From Anammoximicrobium sp032229885 (GTDB taxonomy: Bacteria; Planctomycetota; Planctomycetia; Pirellulales; Pirellulaceae): DNA of 13,321 bases. A model generated the notes under the pieces. It did no database searches. It was not told the origin of the DNA and saw only the letters and a list, made by a program, of their open reading frames with translations. The stretch's first letter is position 1, and every line of letters starts with the position of its first letter. The position numbers were made by a program, and so were the translations under genes. Below are positions 6,884 to 13,321 of this stretch, piece by piece. The stretch is taken from positions 1 through 13,321 of the forward strand of contig JAVYAJ010000210.1 in assembly GCA_032229885.1 (NCBI GenBank), in the 5' to 3' direction.

Positions 6884-8272
6884 ATGCGAAACAAGCGGAC
6901 ACGTCAGGCGGCAGGATTGTTTACGGCGGCATGGATCGCATTGGCTTGCGGGGGCTTGGCCGGGTTCGTCACACCGGTCGATGCGTCGTCTCTGCGGCGC
7001 ACGCCGATCGTCGAGGCGGTCGATCGAGTTCGGGAATCGGTCGTCAACATCCAGGGCCGCAAGCTGGTCCGCTCCGAGTCGCCCGACCCATCCGGAAACG
7101 AGCCTTTCCGACAGGTCAACGGGATGGGCACGGGAGTAATCATCGATGGCCGTGGCTACATCCTGACCAACTATCACGTGGTCGAAGGCGTAGAGAGCAT
7201 CCAGGTCACGCTAGCGGACGGCCGCAGCCAGCTCGGCCGACTGATCGCCAACGACGCGGTGACCGATTTGGCGGTGATCAAGATCGAAGCGTCCCGTCCG
7301 CTCGCCGTGATCCCCTGCGGGATCTCGAGCGATCTGATGCCCGGCGAGTCGGTGATCGCCGTCGGCAACGCCTATGGCTACGAGCATACCGTGACCCGCG
7401 GCATTATCAGCGCCCTGCACCGCGAAGTCCAAGTCAGCGCGACGCAAAAGTACCATGATCTGATCCAAACCGACGCGAGCATCAATCCGGGCAACTCGGG
7501 CGGCCCGCTGTTGAACATCGACGGCGAAATGATCGGCATCAACGTGGCGGTCCGCGTCGGCGCGCAAGGCATCGGATTCGCGATCCCCGTGGACGAGGTC
7601 CTCGATATCGCCGCGCGACTGCTGTGCGTCGAACAGGTCGAACAGGTCGTCCACGGCGTGTTGGGCGAGACTCGCAGCGCGGACACGCAGCGCTGTTACA
7701 CCGTAGTGGGTGTTCGGCAAAACACGGCTGCGGCGAACAGCGGCCTCCGTCCGGGAGACGTGATCACGGCAGTCGATCAGACGCCGGTCCATCGGGCGCT
7801 CGACTTTGAGCGGGCGCTGCTCGGCCGTCCGCTCGGCCAGCCGTTGACGCTCAGCGTGCAGCGAGACGGGCGGTCGGAGAAGCTGGAACTCGCCCTGTCG
7901 CGCGTTTCACCGCCGGAAGATGACTTTGACCGGCGCACGTGGCAGGTGTTAGGTCTGAAACTCATGCCGGCGTCGAAGGACGACTGTCAGCGGTCCTCGT
8001 CGCGGTATCGAGGCGGAATGCGGGTTGTGGCCGTGCGATCCGACAGCCCATCGGGCCGTCAGAACATTCGCCCGGGCGACATTCTGGTCGGGATGCACGT
8101 CTGGGAGACGGTCTCGAAGGACAATGTGCTGTACGTGCTGAACCACGCCGACCTGGACAGCTTTCAACCGCTCAAGTTCTTCATCCTCCGTGGCGACGAG
8201 ACGCTGTATGGCTTTATGCCCGTCAAGGCCGACGTCGTGGCCCAACTTCCGCGGCGCGGCGGGCGCGGTTAA
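6884..8272 (+). CDS. S1C (HtrA/DegP-type) serine protease with PDZ domains
   Basis: This 462-residue exported protease is typical of HtrA-like enzymes that degrade or hold misfolded envelope proteins. A signal peptide spans about residues 1-33 (basic RNKRTR, hydrophobic core, possible cleavage after VDA). An ALAC at 19-22 is not a canonical lipobox. The trypsin-like domain has a complete catalytic triad: His98 in TNYHVV, Asp128 in TDLAVI and Ser205 in NPGNSGGP. A first PDZ domain lies at about 258-342 (NSGLRPGDVITAVDQTPV). A second, more divergent one lies at about 352-447 (GGMRVVAV, IRPGDILVGMHVWET). The ATG at 6884 places the signal peptide correctly, though its Shine-Dalgarno is weak. A small stem (gcggt/accgc) overlaps the stop codon but has no T-tract. 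Family assignment is secure; the specific symbol (degP, degQ or degS) cannot be decided. Confidence 0.92.
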   Translation: MRNKRTRQAAGLFTAAWIALACGGLAGFVTPVDASSLRRTPIVEAVDRVRESVVNIQGRKLVRSESPDPSGNEPFRQVNGMGTGVIIDGRGYILTNYHVVEGVESIQVTLADGRSQLGRLIANDAVTDLAVIKIEASRPLAVIPCGISSDLMPGESVIAVGNAYGYEHTVTRGIISALHREVQVSATQKYHDLIQTDASINPGNSGGPLLNIDGEMIGINVAVRVGAQGIGFAIPVDEVLDIAARLLCVEQVEQVVHGVLGETRSADTQRCYTVVGVRQNTAAANSGLRPGDVITAVDQTPVHRALDFERALLGRPLGQPLTLSVQRDGRSEKLELALSRVSPPEDDFDRRTWQVLGLKLMPASKDDCQRSSSRYRGGMRVVAVRSDSPSGRQNIRPGDILVGMHVWETVSKDNVLYVLNHADLDSFQPLKFFILRGDETLYGFMPVKADVVAQLPRRGGRG

Positions 8273-8307
8273 AACCGCCTTCGTTCCAACCTCGCGTCCA
8301 CGAACCT

Positions 8308-8361
8308 TCGCGCACCGCACCGACTTCGCGCACCGCACCGACTTCGCGCACCGCACCGACG
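8308..8361 (+). repeat. Three identical 18-bp tandem repeats
   Basis: The unit ttcgcgcaccgcaccgac occurs three times head to tail with no mismatch (8308-8325, 8326-8343, 8344-8361). It lies 36 bp after the protease stop codon in non-coding DNA. Exact identity suggests recent slippage or selection as a clustered binding site. Eighteen bases is a multiple of three, but no real gene covers the repeat. Confidence 0.85.
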
Positions 8362-8812
8362 CCTAGCGTCGCCGTCCGACGCGTCCTCGGTTCACCCGTC
8401 TCGCGCCTCCGCGCGCTGCGCGCCTTCCGTTCCTGCCGCGGCCCCGGCGGCCTTGATGGCCGACCGAGCACCGGCCGTCTGCCCCCACGATGGCTTCTCT
8501 CCGCGGTTCACGGCGTTCCGGCGTCGGCGCCGGGCGGCCTCACTGGCCGTCGCGCGATGTCCAAACTGGCAGCCTGGCGAACCATCAAATCTGTCGAATC
8601 GGCTGAAAAACTGATCTGGTTGCTGGCAGACGCACCGGCTATGCTTTCGCGGCGCGGATTGCCGCCCGGCGCGCCCAGGGAAGACTTTTTGCGCCCTGCC
8701 GATGACAACAGGCCGGAGGGCGGGGCCCGCGGGGAACAAGGACGCTTCAACGAGCGGCCGCCGCAGACAGCCGCCGCCGCGTGCCGTCCGCAGGAGGAAA
8801 ACACGGGCGCTC

Positions 8813-8818
8813 AAGGAG
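8813..8818 (+). promoter_or_regulatory. Shine-Dalgarno deciding a GTG start
   Basis: AAGGAG sits 6 nt before the in-frame GTG at 8825-8827. It decides the start of the DNase I-like gene in favour of GTG rather than the ATG at 8702. The intervening 41 codons are Arg/Pro-rich and would place a charged stretch before the membrane anchor. Confidence 0.75.
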
Positions 8819-8824
8819 CACGGT

Positions 8825-9814
8825 GTGCCGAAGATCTCGACAATTCTCTTCGGAGCCGCGGGGCTGGCCGTGGCCTGGTTCTGCCTCCAGCGGTATGATT
8901 TGAACGAGCTGAGCGGAATTCGGGTCACGCCTGCTGGGCAAACGGCTTCGTCGAACAATGCCTCGACCGATCCGCTGACGACGCCGTCAGGGCGAGCCGT
9001 CTCGATGATCCGCATCGCGACGTTCGACATCCAAGTGTTCGGCAAGAGCAAGGCCGCCAAGCCGCACGTCATGGATGCTCTGGCGCGGATCATCCGCAAT
9101 TTCGACCTCGTCGCCATCCAGCAGATTCGCTCCGCCGACGACGACTTGCTGCCGAACTTCGTCGAGCTGATCAACGCCGCGGATCGGCGTTACGACTATG
9201 TGATCGGACCTCGCCTGGGTCGCTCGACGATCAAAGAGCAATATGCGTTCGTCTTCGACATGGCGACGATCGAGGTGGACCGGACTCAATTGTACACGGT
9301 CGCCGATCCCGATGACCTGCTGCACCGCGAGCCGCTGGTCGGCTGGTTCCGCGTCCGCGGCCCGCCGAGCGCGCAGGCGTTCACCTTCACACTGGTCAAT
9401 TTCCGGGCGGATCCCGATGCGCCGCAGCCAGAGATCGACATCCTGGACGATGTATACCGGGCTGTCCGCGGCGACGGCCGCGACGAAGACGATGTCATCA
9501 TCCTGGGCAGCCTGAATGCCGACGACGGACACCTGGGAGAACTGGGGCAGATCCCCGGCATGACGGCAGCCATTTCTGGGGTTCCCACCGATACGCGCGG
9601 GATCGCGCAACGGGACAACATCCTGTTCCAACACGGCGACACGAACGAGTACACCGGACGCGCCGGCGTCTTCGATTTCATGCGGCAGTACAACTTGTCG
9701 ATGGACGAGGCGCTCGAGATCTCGGACCATCTGCCCGTCTGGGCCGAGTTCAGCGCCTACGAGGGCGGCCAGCCGGGCCGCGTTGCGGCGCGGCCGAACG
9801 ATGGGACGCGGTGA
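8825..9814 (+). CDS. Membrane-anchored DNase I-fold protein, degenerate active site
   Basis: With the GTG start the product is 329 residues: a hydrophobic anchor (about 4-21), a short linker, then an endonuclease/exonuclease/phosphatase (DNase I-like) domain from about 62 to 310. It aligns by eye with bovine DNase I along its length: IRIATFDIQVFG (62-73), RLGRSTIKEQYAFVF, AISGVPTDTRGIAQRDNI and SDHLPVWAEF. Several residues essential in DNase I are replaced. The Asn7 position is Asp68, the metal ligand Glu39 is Gln100 (in AIQQIR), catalytic His134 is Phe193 (in VNFRADPDA), and Asp168 is Ser229 (in LGSLNAD). Glu78 (Glu138), Asn170 (Asn231), Asp212 (Asp264) and the SDH aspartate-histidine pair (301-302) are kept. 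It is probably a catalytically impaired or repurposed relative, held at the membrane. Neighbours give no clear job. Confidence 0.8.
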   Translation: MPKISTILFGAAGLAVAWFCLQRYDLNELSGIRVTPAGQTASSNNASTDPLTTPSGRAVSMIRIATFDIQVFGKSKAAKPHVMDALARIIRNFDLVAIQQIRSADDDLLPNFVELINAADRRYDYVIGPRLGRSTIKEQYAFVFDMATIEVDRTQLYTVADPDDLLHREPLVGWFRVRGPPSAQAFTFTLVNFRADPDAPQPEIDILDDVYRAVRGDGRDEDDVIILGSLNADDGHLGELGQIPGMTAAISGVPTDTRGIAQRDNILFQHGDTNEYTGRAGVFDFMRQYNLSMDEALEISDHLPVWAEFSAYEGGQPGRVAARPNDGTR

Positions 9815-10140
9815 ACCGTCCGAGACGCGCCGGCGGACACACGCCCGTGCTTGACGGGGAAACATCGGTGGCCGCGGCCGGTCTGGCGGATGCCGCTTAG
9901 CAGGGCTATCATCTGGGCACACTGCCGCGCTCGGGTCATGCCGCCGATCTCGTGATAGGCTGCTGCGAGCGGCAGCGGCTCGCCGAGTCGTGCGGCCGAA
10001 GGCCGTGGATGTATCACGCACCAAGCGCCCGCCCGAGGAACCGACCGCGTCTTTCGCCTGGCGCGCCGCCTGTCGTCCAGCGCCGCGCAGCCGCGCCGAA
10101 CGTCGTTCGCGGGACCGGGAGCGAATCGAGGAGCAAAGCC
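9815..10140. other. Spacer upstream of the Gfo/Idh/MocA gene
   Basis: About 326 bp with no supportable gene. A TATCAT hexamer at 9907-9912 could be a -10 element, but the matching -35 is poor. The upstream continuation of the oxidoreductase frame (from 9952) is Arg/Pro-rich and precedes the Tat signal, so it is treated as non-coding. Confidence 0.45.
10128..10133 (+). promoter_or_regulatory. Shine-Dalgarno deciding the Tat oxidoreductase start
   Basis: GAGGAG lies 7 nt before ATG 10141. It supports that start over the longer frame opening at 9952, which would bury the twin-arginine motif deep in the protein. Confidence 0.8.
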
Positions 10141-11535
10141 ATGACCATGCATCAACCGTTCCGCGTTTCGACCTCCGACGTCTCGACCTCCGACGTCCCC
10201 ACTACGTCGCGACGCCAGTTTCTGGCCCGGACCGGCCAACTTGCCTTCGCCTCGGCCGTCGCCACGGCAGCGGTTCCGCGCGTCCATGCCGCCGAGGACA
10301 ACACCATCCGGCTGGCGCTGATCGGCTGTGGCGGCCGTGGCAACGGGGCGGTGGCGAATGCGTTCGCCGCGCCCGGCGGCCCGGTCAAGCTCGTGGCGAT
10401 GGCTGACATCCACGAGAAGAAGATCACCAGCGCACTGACGCATCTAAGCCGGGCCGCGCCGGACAAAGTCGCCGTGCCCGCCGACCAGCAGTTTGTCGGT
10501 TTCGACGCGTACAAGAAGGCGATCGATTGCCTCCGCCCGGGCGACGTGGCGCTGCTGACCACGCGGGCAGCCTTTCGCCCGTTGCATCTCGAGTACGCCG
10601 TGCAGCGCGGCGTCAATGTGTTTTTTGAAAAGTCGTTCGCCACGGACCCCGTGGGGGTTCGGCGAGTGCTGCGGGCGGCCGACGAGGCGGAAAAGAAGAA
10701 CCTCAAAATCGCGGCCGGCACGATGTGCCGCCACAGCGTCAATCGCCAGGAGCTGATCAAGCGGATCCGCGACGGCGCGATGGGACAGATCCAGCTTTTG
10801 CGCGCTTATCGAACGGAAAACTTCGGCACGCTGGGACGCAAGCCGGCGGGCGAAAACGAGATCTACTGGCAACTGCGGACCGTCTATCACCTGTACTGGG
10901 TCTCGGCCGGCTTGTGGTCCGAGGCCGACATCCATCAGATCGACGAGATGGTCTGGGTCAAGGACGCCATCCCGGTCTCGGCCCACGGCGTCGGCGGCCG
11001 CGCGCCGAACAGCCCCGACTGTGGCCAGAACCTGGACAATTGTTGCGCCGAGTGGACGTTCGCGGATGGCGCCAAGGCATATTACGTGATGCGCAACGCG
11101 GCCAACTGCCTCAACGAGTTCGCCACGTATATCCACGGCACGAAGTGCGCCGCGCAGCTTTCGGGCAAGGTCCACGTCGCCACGACGCGACTGTTCAAAG
11201 ACCAGCGGATGGACGCGGACAACGTCGTCTGGGAAGCGCCGCCCGAGGCGATCAATCCGTGGCAGGCCGAGTGGAATGTGTTCCTGGACGCGATCCGCCA
11301 AGACCGCCATCACAACGAAGCGCGCCAAGCCGCCATGTCACAGGCCGCCGATATCATGGCCCGAGCGGCCATCCACATGGGCCGCGTCGTTACGCTCGAC
11401 GAAGTCATGGCGTCCAACTTCGAGTGGGTTCCCGGCGGCGTAGACAACCTGAACGAGAACAGCCCGCCGCCGGTCACCGCCGATGCCGACGGCCGCTACC
11501 CCGCGCCCGTGCCGGGCCAGTGGGTCGAGATCTGA
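10141..11535 (+). CDS. Tat-exported Gfo/Idh/MocA family oxidoreductase
   Basis: The 464-residue protein has a twin-arginine signal (SRRQFL at 23-28, hydrophobic segment to about 45, cleavage likely after VHA at 48-50). A Rossmann NAD(P)-binding domain follows, starting IRLALIGCGGRGNG (56-69) with the acidic turn MADIHEKK (87-94). The EKP motif of the family is EKS here (163-165). The C-terminal half is the usual alpha/beta substrate domain, with EADIHQIDEMVW (261-272) and NPWQAEWNVFLDAIRQDR. Members oxidise or reduce sugars and related polyols, and Tat-exported forms carrying a pre-bound cofactor are abundant in planctomycetes. The substrate cannot be read from sequence. A 15-bp tandem duplication near the start encodes STSDV twice (residues 10-19), ahead of the Tat motif. 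Confidence 0.9.
   Translation: MTMHQPFRVSTSDVSTSDVPTTSRRQFLARTGQLAFASAVATAAVPRVHAAEDNTIRLALIGCGGRGNGAVANAFAAPGGPVKLVAMADIHEKKITSALTHLSRAAPDKVAVPADQQFVGFDAYKKAIDCLRPGDVALLTTRAAFRPLHLEYAVQRGVNVFFEKSFATDPVGVRRVLRAADEAEKKNLKIAAGTMCRHSVNRQELIKRIRDGAMGQIQLLRAYRTENFGTLGRKPAGENEIYWQLRTVYHLYWVSAGLWSEADIHQIDEMVWVKDAIPVSAHGVGGRAPNSPDCGQNLDNCCAEWTFADGAKAYYVMRNAANCLNEFATYIHGTKCAAQLSGKVHVATTRLFKDQRMDADNVVWEAPPEAINPWQAEWNVFLDAIRQDRHHNEARQAAMSQAADIMARAAIHMGRVVTLDEVMASNFEWVPGGVDNLNENSPPPVTADADGRYPAPVPGQWVEI
10168..10197 (+). repeat. 15-bp in-frame tandem duplication
   Basis: tcgacctccgacgtc is present twice in a row (10168-10182 and 10183-10197). It encodes STSDV twice in the N-region of the Tat signal of the oxidoreductase. 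The copies are identical, so the duplication is probably recent and tolerated because this segment is removed after export. Confidence 0.8.
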
Positions 11536-11861
11536 CGTCGGCTGGAAGCGCATCCGTGTCCATCCGCCGTGAATCGCCTGTCATGTCTATCCCGGCTACG
11601 ACGGGGCGCCGAAATCTCAGCGTCCTCGGCGTCTCTGCGTTTCCAAAACGTATTGTCATGTAGCCCGGCCACTTCGCCCGCGCAAAGACGTCGATCAAAC
11701 GCCGAGACGCAGAGGACACCGCGCTACCACGAGCATAAAACGCAACGCGTCAACAACTTATACCGCGCGCGGGTGACGGTGGCCGGTCGAACGCTACACA
11801 ACGTGCGGCAAACCGAGCCCGAAGCCTGCTCCACAAAGTGCCGTTCTGAGCCGCCCAGAGT
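11536..11861. other. Spacer with dispersed-repeat remnants
   Basis: About 326 bp between convergent genes with no supportable CDS. A 98-codon plus-strand frame (11569-11865) has no domain character and runs through the inverted repeat. Transcription terminators for both neighbours are expected here, but no stem with a T-tract was found. Confidence 0.5.
11622..11717. repeat. Inverted repeat of 21-nt 'gcgtctcggcgttt'-type motif
   Basis: The arm at 11622-11642 matches the reverse complement of 11697-11717 at 19 of 21 positions, with a 54-nt centre. The words cgtcctcggcgtctctgcg and cgccgagacgcagagg resemble the short dispersed gcgtct/agacgc repeats often seen downstream of genes in planctomycete and related genomes. 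That resemblance is from memory and not searched. Confidence 0.65.
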
Positions 11862-11931
11862 ATAACACTGTCGCTGCCTGAAAACATTGTCAGAAAGTTC
11901 ACGATGTTTGAGGTTGATAGTACAGCGTTAT
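11862..11931 (+). repeat. Hairpin repeat, copy 2 (complete ends)
   Basis: This is the second copy of the element at 39-103, in the same orientation. Its ends are mutually inverted: ataacactgt (11862-11871) against acagcgttat (11922-11931) pair at 9 of 10 positions. Inside, aaacat and atgttt form a second stem with cct/agg. The whole 70 nt could thus extrude as a long imperfect hairpin. The GH51 stop codon (11928-11930) is in its right arm, just as the ccmF stop falls within copy 1. Confidence 0.75.
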
Positions 11932-13247
11932 TTCCTGTCGATCACGACCACGCCGCAGGATATCGGCGGGAGGGTAAACCGTAGCACGTCGCTTTCCAAC
12001 TGCACACGAGCCGGCTCAGGCCGGACGGCGTCGCGCGCGGCCAGCGTGTTGCGGGCGGCCAGCTCGCCGGGTGCGACCAGTTGCAAGGCGACGTTGGTGG
12101 GCCGGGCGCCGGCCAGTTGCAACTGGACCCGGACGGGCTCGGCCGCCGGATTGACGGCCTTAAAGATCAGTCGCTGGCCGTCGTCCGCGCGGGTTGCCAC
12201 GGCGTTGAGCGGTCCCGCTTCGCCCTCGAGGGCAATCCGCTGCGGTGCGTAATGGTCGCGCCACAGCTTCATGACCACATAATTGGGCGCCGGGAACCAG
12301 GTGCGGTGGTCAAAGTTGACGAAGGCATTGTCCCAGCCGCTGGCCGAGACGTGGCGAAGAAACAGCGCGGGGCCGCCGATTTCCAGCACGTCGCCGCACC
12401 GCTCGAAGGCGTTCAGCAGCCCGCCGCAATACAAGCCCGTCCGCCAGTCCGTGCTCTGCGCGTTCCATTCCGAGACGTAGATCTTCAATGCGGGGTTCTT
12501 CGAGGCGGCGATCAAATCGCCCGTCTTGCGGAAGAATGCCTCGTAAGCCCGCGGCCCTTCGGCATAACGGTCCGGGTTCTCGTAATGGTGAATGCTCAGA
12601 TAGTCCACCTGGTCCGCACAACGGTCGATCAACACACGGTTCCAGGCCAGGCCGTTGCCGCCGTCGCCATAGCCGGCACTGCCGCAGGCGGCCAGCTTGA
12701 TCGACGGATCGGCGCGGCGCATCGCCGGGGCAAAGCGGTTGACCCACTCGGCATAGGTCTCCGCACCTTGATGCCACGTCTCGTTATCGAGCTCCCAGTA
12801 CTTGACGTGGTACGGCTCGGGATGGCCGTTCGCGGCGCGGACCCGGCCCCACTTCGAGTCGGCCGGGCCATTGCAGTACTCGATCCAGTCGAGCGCCTCC
12901 TGCAGGAAGTCGTTGTCCAGCACGTCCTGGTTCCACTGCGGCGTGCCCATATTGATGACGATCAACGGCTCGGCGCCGACGCGGCGGCACATGGCGATGA
13001 ATTCGTCGGCGCCGAACGAATTGACTTCCTTATCATCCCACATGTTCTTGGGATGCGGCCCGCGCTGGTGCTGGGGGCCGATGCCATCCTTCCAGCGATA
13101 GGGCGAGGCGTAACAACCGCCCGGCCAGCGGATGATCGGCGCCCGCAGTGCGGCGATGGCCTGCAACAGATCGGGCCGAAAGCCGCCGGCCTGGCGCCAC
13201 GATTCGGGCATCAGACTCACCTGAGGGTGCATTCCCGTTTTGCGCAC
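11928..13247 (-). pseudogene. GH51 alpha-L-arabinofuranosidase-like, N-terminally truncated
   Basis: The 439 residues (counted from the GTG at 13245-13247) match the catalytic and C-terminal parts of GH51 arabinofuranosidases, which release arabinose side chains from plant-type polysaccharides. Visible landmarks are VSLMPESW (10-17), APIIRWPGGCY (36-46), KDGIGP, NSFGADEF, the acid/base Glu156 in YWELDNETW (usually GNE), SIHHYENPD, and the nucleophile Glu260 in IYVSEWNAQ. A beta-sandwich C-terminal domain ends naturally at VVVIDRK. Family members carry roughly 200 more residues before VSLMP, including the first barrel strand. Here the frame hits a stop at 13254-13256 inside a perfect palindrome. 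The GTG has no Shine-Dalgarno and lies in that palindrome; the ATG at 13230-13232 is the alternative. No signal peptide remains. It is most likely a broken gene, or one cut by an assembly join. Confidence 0.75.
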
Positions 13248-13273
13248 TAAGTGCTAGCAGTGCTAGCACTTAG
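13247..13273. repeat. Perfect 27-nt palindrome truncating GH51
   Basis: ctaagtgctagca (13247-13259) and tgctagcacttag (13261-13273) are exact reverse complements around a single g. The 8-bp palindrome tgctagca occurs within each half, giving a nested structure. It provides the in-frame stop that ends the GH51 reading frame. In the 48 bp beyond it (13274-13321) I see no recognisable protein. It could be a mobile-element end, a regulator site, or an assembly breakpoint. Confidence 0.8.
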
Positions 13274-13321
13274 GGAATCCAGATCGCGTCGTTGGGCTCT
13301 AGTGGGAAGCCGGTATTTGGC

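Larger units (their letters stand above)
8273..8824. other. Gene-free spacer with tandem repeat
   Basis: About 550 bp between the protease and the DNase I-like gene. The first half contains a three-copy 18-bp tandem repeat and a very GC-rich, CpG-rich stretch (about 8370-8470). The second half is ordinary. The long frames on both strands contain no domain signature and are low-complexity in Arg, Pro and Ala. The promoter of the downstream gene should lie here, but none is clear. Confidence 0.5.

Noticed and set aside
8265..8278. Terminator stem gcggtt/aaccgc at the HtrA stop codon
   Set aside because: The stem is only 5-6 bp, overlaps the stop codon, and has no following T-tract.
11569..11865. 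98-codon plus-strand ORF
   Set aside because: It traverses the inverted repeat, has no Shine-Dalgarno and no domain; composition is typical of a chance frame.
11862..11931. Integron attC site / gene-cassette array
   Set aside because: The repeat is a long imperfect palindrome at gene 3' ends, but its ends do not fit RYYYAAC and GTTRRRY, the two copies are 11.8 kb apart with many genes in both orientations between them, and no integrase is seen.
12081..13250. 389-codon plus-strand frame opposite GH51
   Set aside because: Antisense shadow: the minus strand carries clear GH51 motifs, while this frame has no recognisable family features.

Overview
The window is GC-rich chromosomal DNA that looks planctomycetal, probably Pirellulales-like. 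This rests on gene content and style: a Tat-exported Gfo/Idh/MocA oxidoreductase, a DUF4404 protein, an S1C (HtrA-type) protease, large secreted glycoside hydrolases with discoidin domains, and short dispersed repeats. It is an inference from protein families, not a search result. No tRNA, rRNA, CRISPR array, transposase or phage gene was seen.

Layout, left to right. Positions 1-104 hold a 21-nt palindrome and the first copy (39-103) of a 65-70 bp hairpin-forming repeat. The repeat cuts off a minus-strand ccmF after its first ~86 codons. ccmF overlaps ccmE by 4 nt, and this CcmE is of the unusual CxxxY type. A spacer (767-1292) carries a possible 49-aa CPVC microprotein. Next comes a minus-strand pair, read from right to left: a FIST-domain sensor (4520-5719) and, 74 bp downstream, a 1050-aa exported glycosidase-like protein with a GH67N-type N-terminal domain and a C-terminal discoidin domain (1293-4445). 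A ~560-bp divergent spacer separates them from the plus-strand genes: DUF4404 (6350-6637), an HtrA-type protease (6884-8272), a membrane-anchored DNase I-fold protein that has lost several catalytic residues (8825-9814), and a Tat-exported Gfo/Idh/MocA oxidoreductase (10141-11535). The right end has a dispersed inverted repeat, the second copy of the 65-70 bp repeat (11862-11931), and a minus-strand GH51 arabinofuranosidase-type gene. That gene is cut at its N-terminal side by a perfect 27-nt palindrome (13247-13273).

How the parts fit together. The exported glycosidase, the GH51 protein and the Tat oxidoreductase suit a polysaccharide-degrading lifestyle, with FIST as a possible sensory partner of the first. 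ccmE/ccmF belong to periplasmic cytochrome c maturation, and HtrA to envelope protein quality control. Both outermost genes are broken at palindromic or repeated DNA. Either these repeats mediated rearrangement, or the window ends are assembly joins at repeats.

The observations most worth following are the degenerate DNase I-like protein, the paired hairpin repeat, the CxxxY CcmE with an interrupted ccmF, and the truncated GH51. I did not find a convincing multi-gene defence system or other wholly new system.
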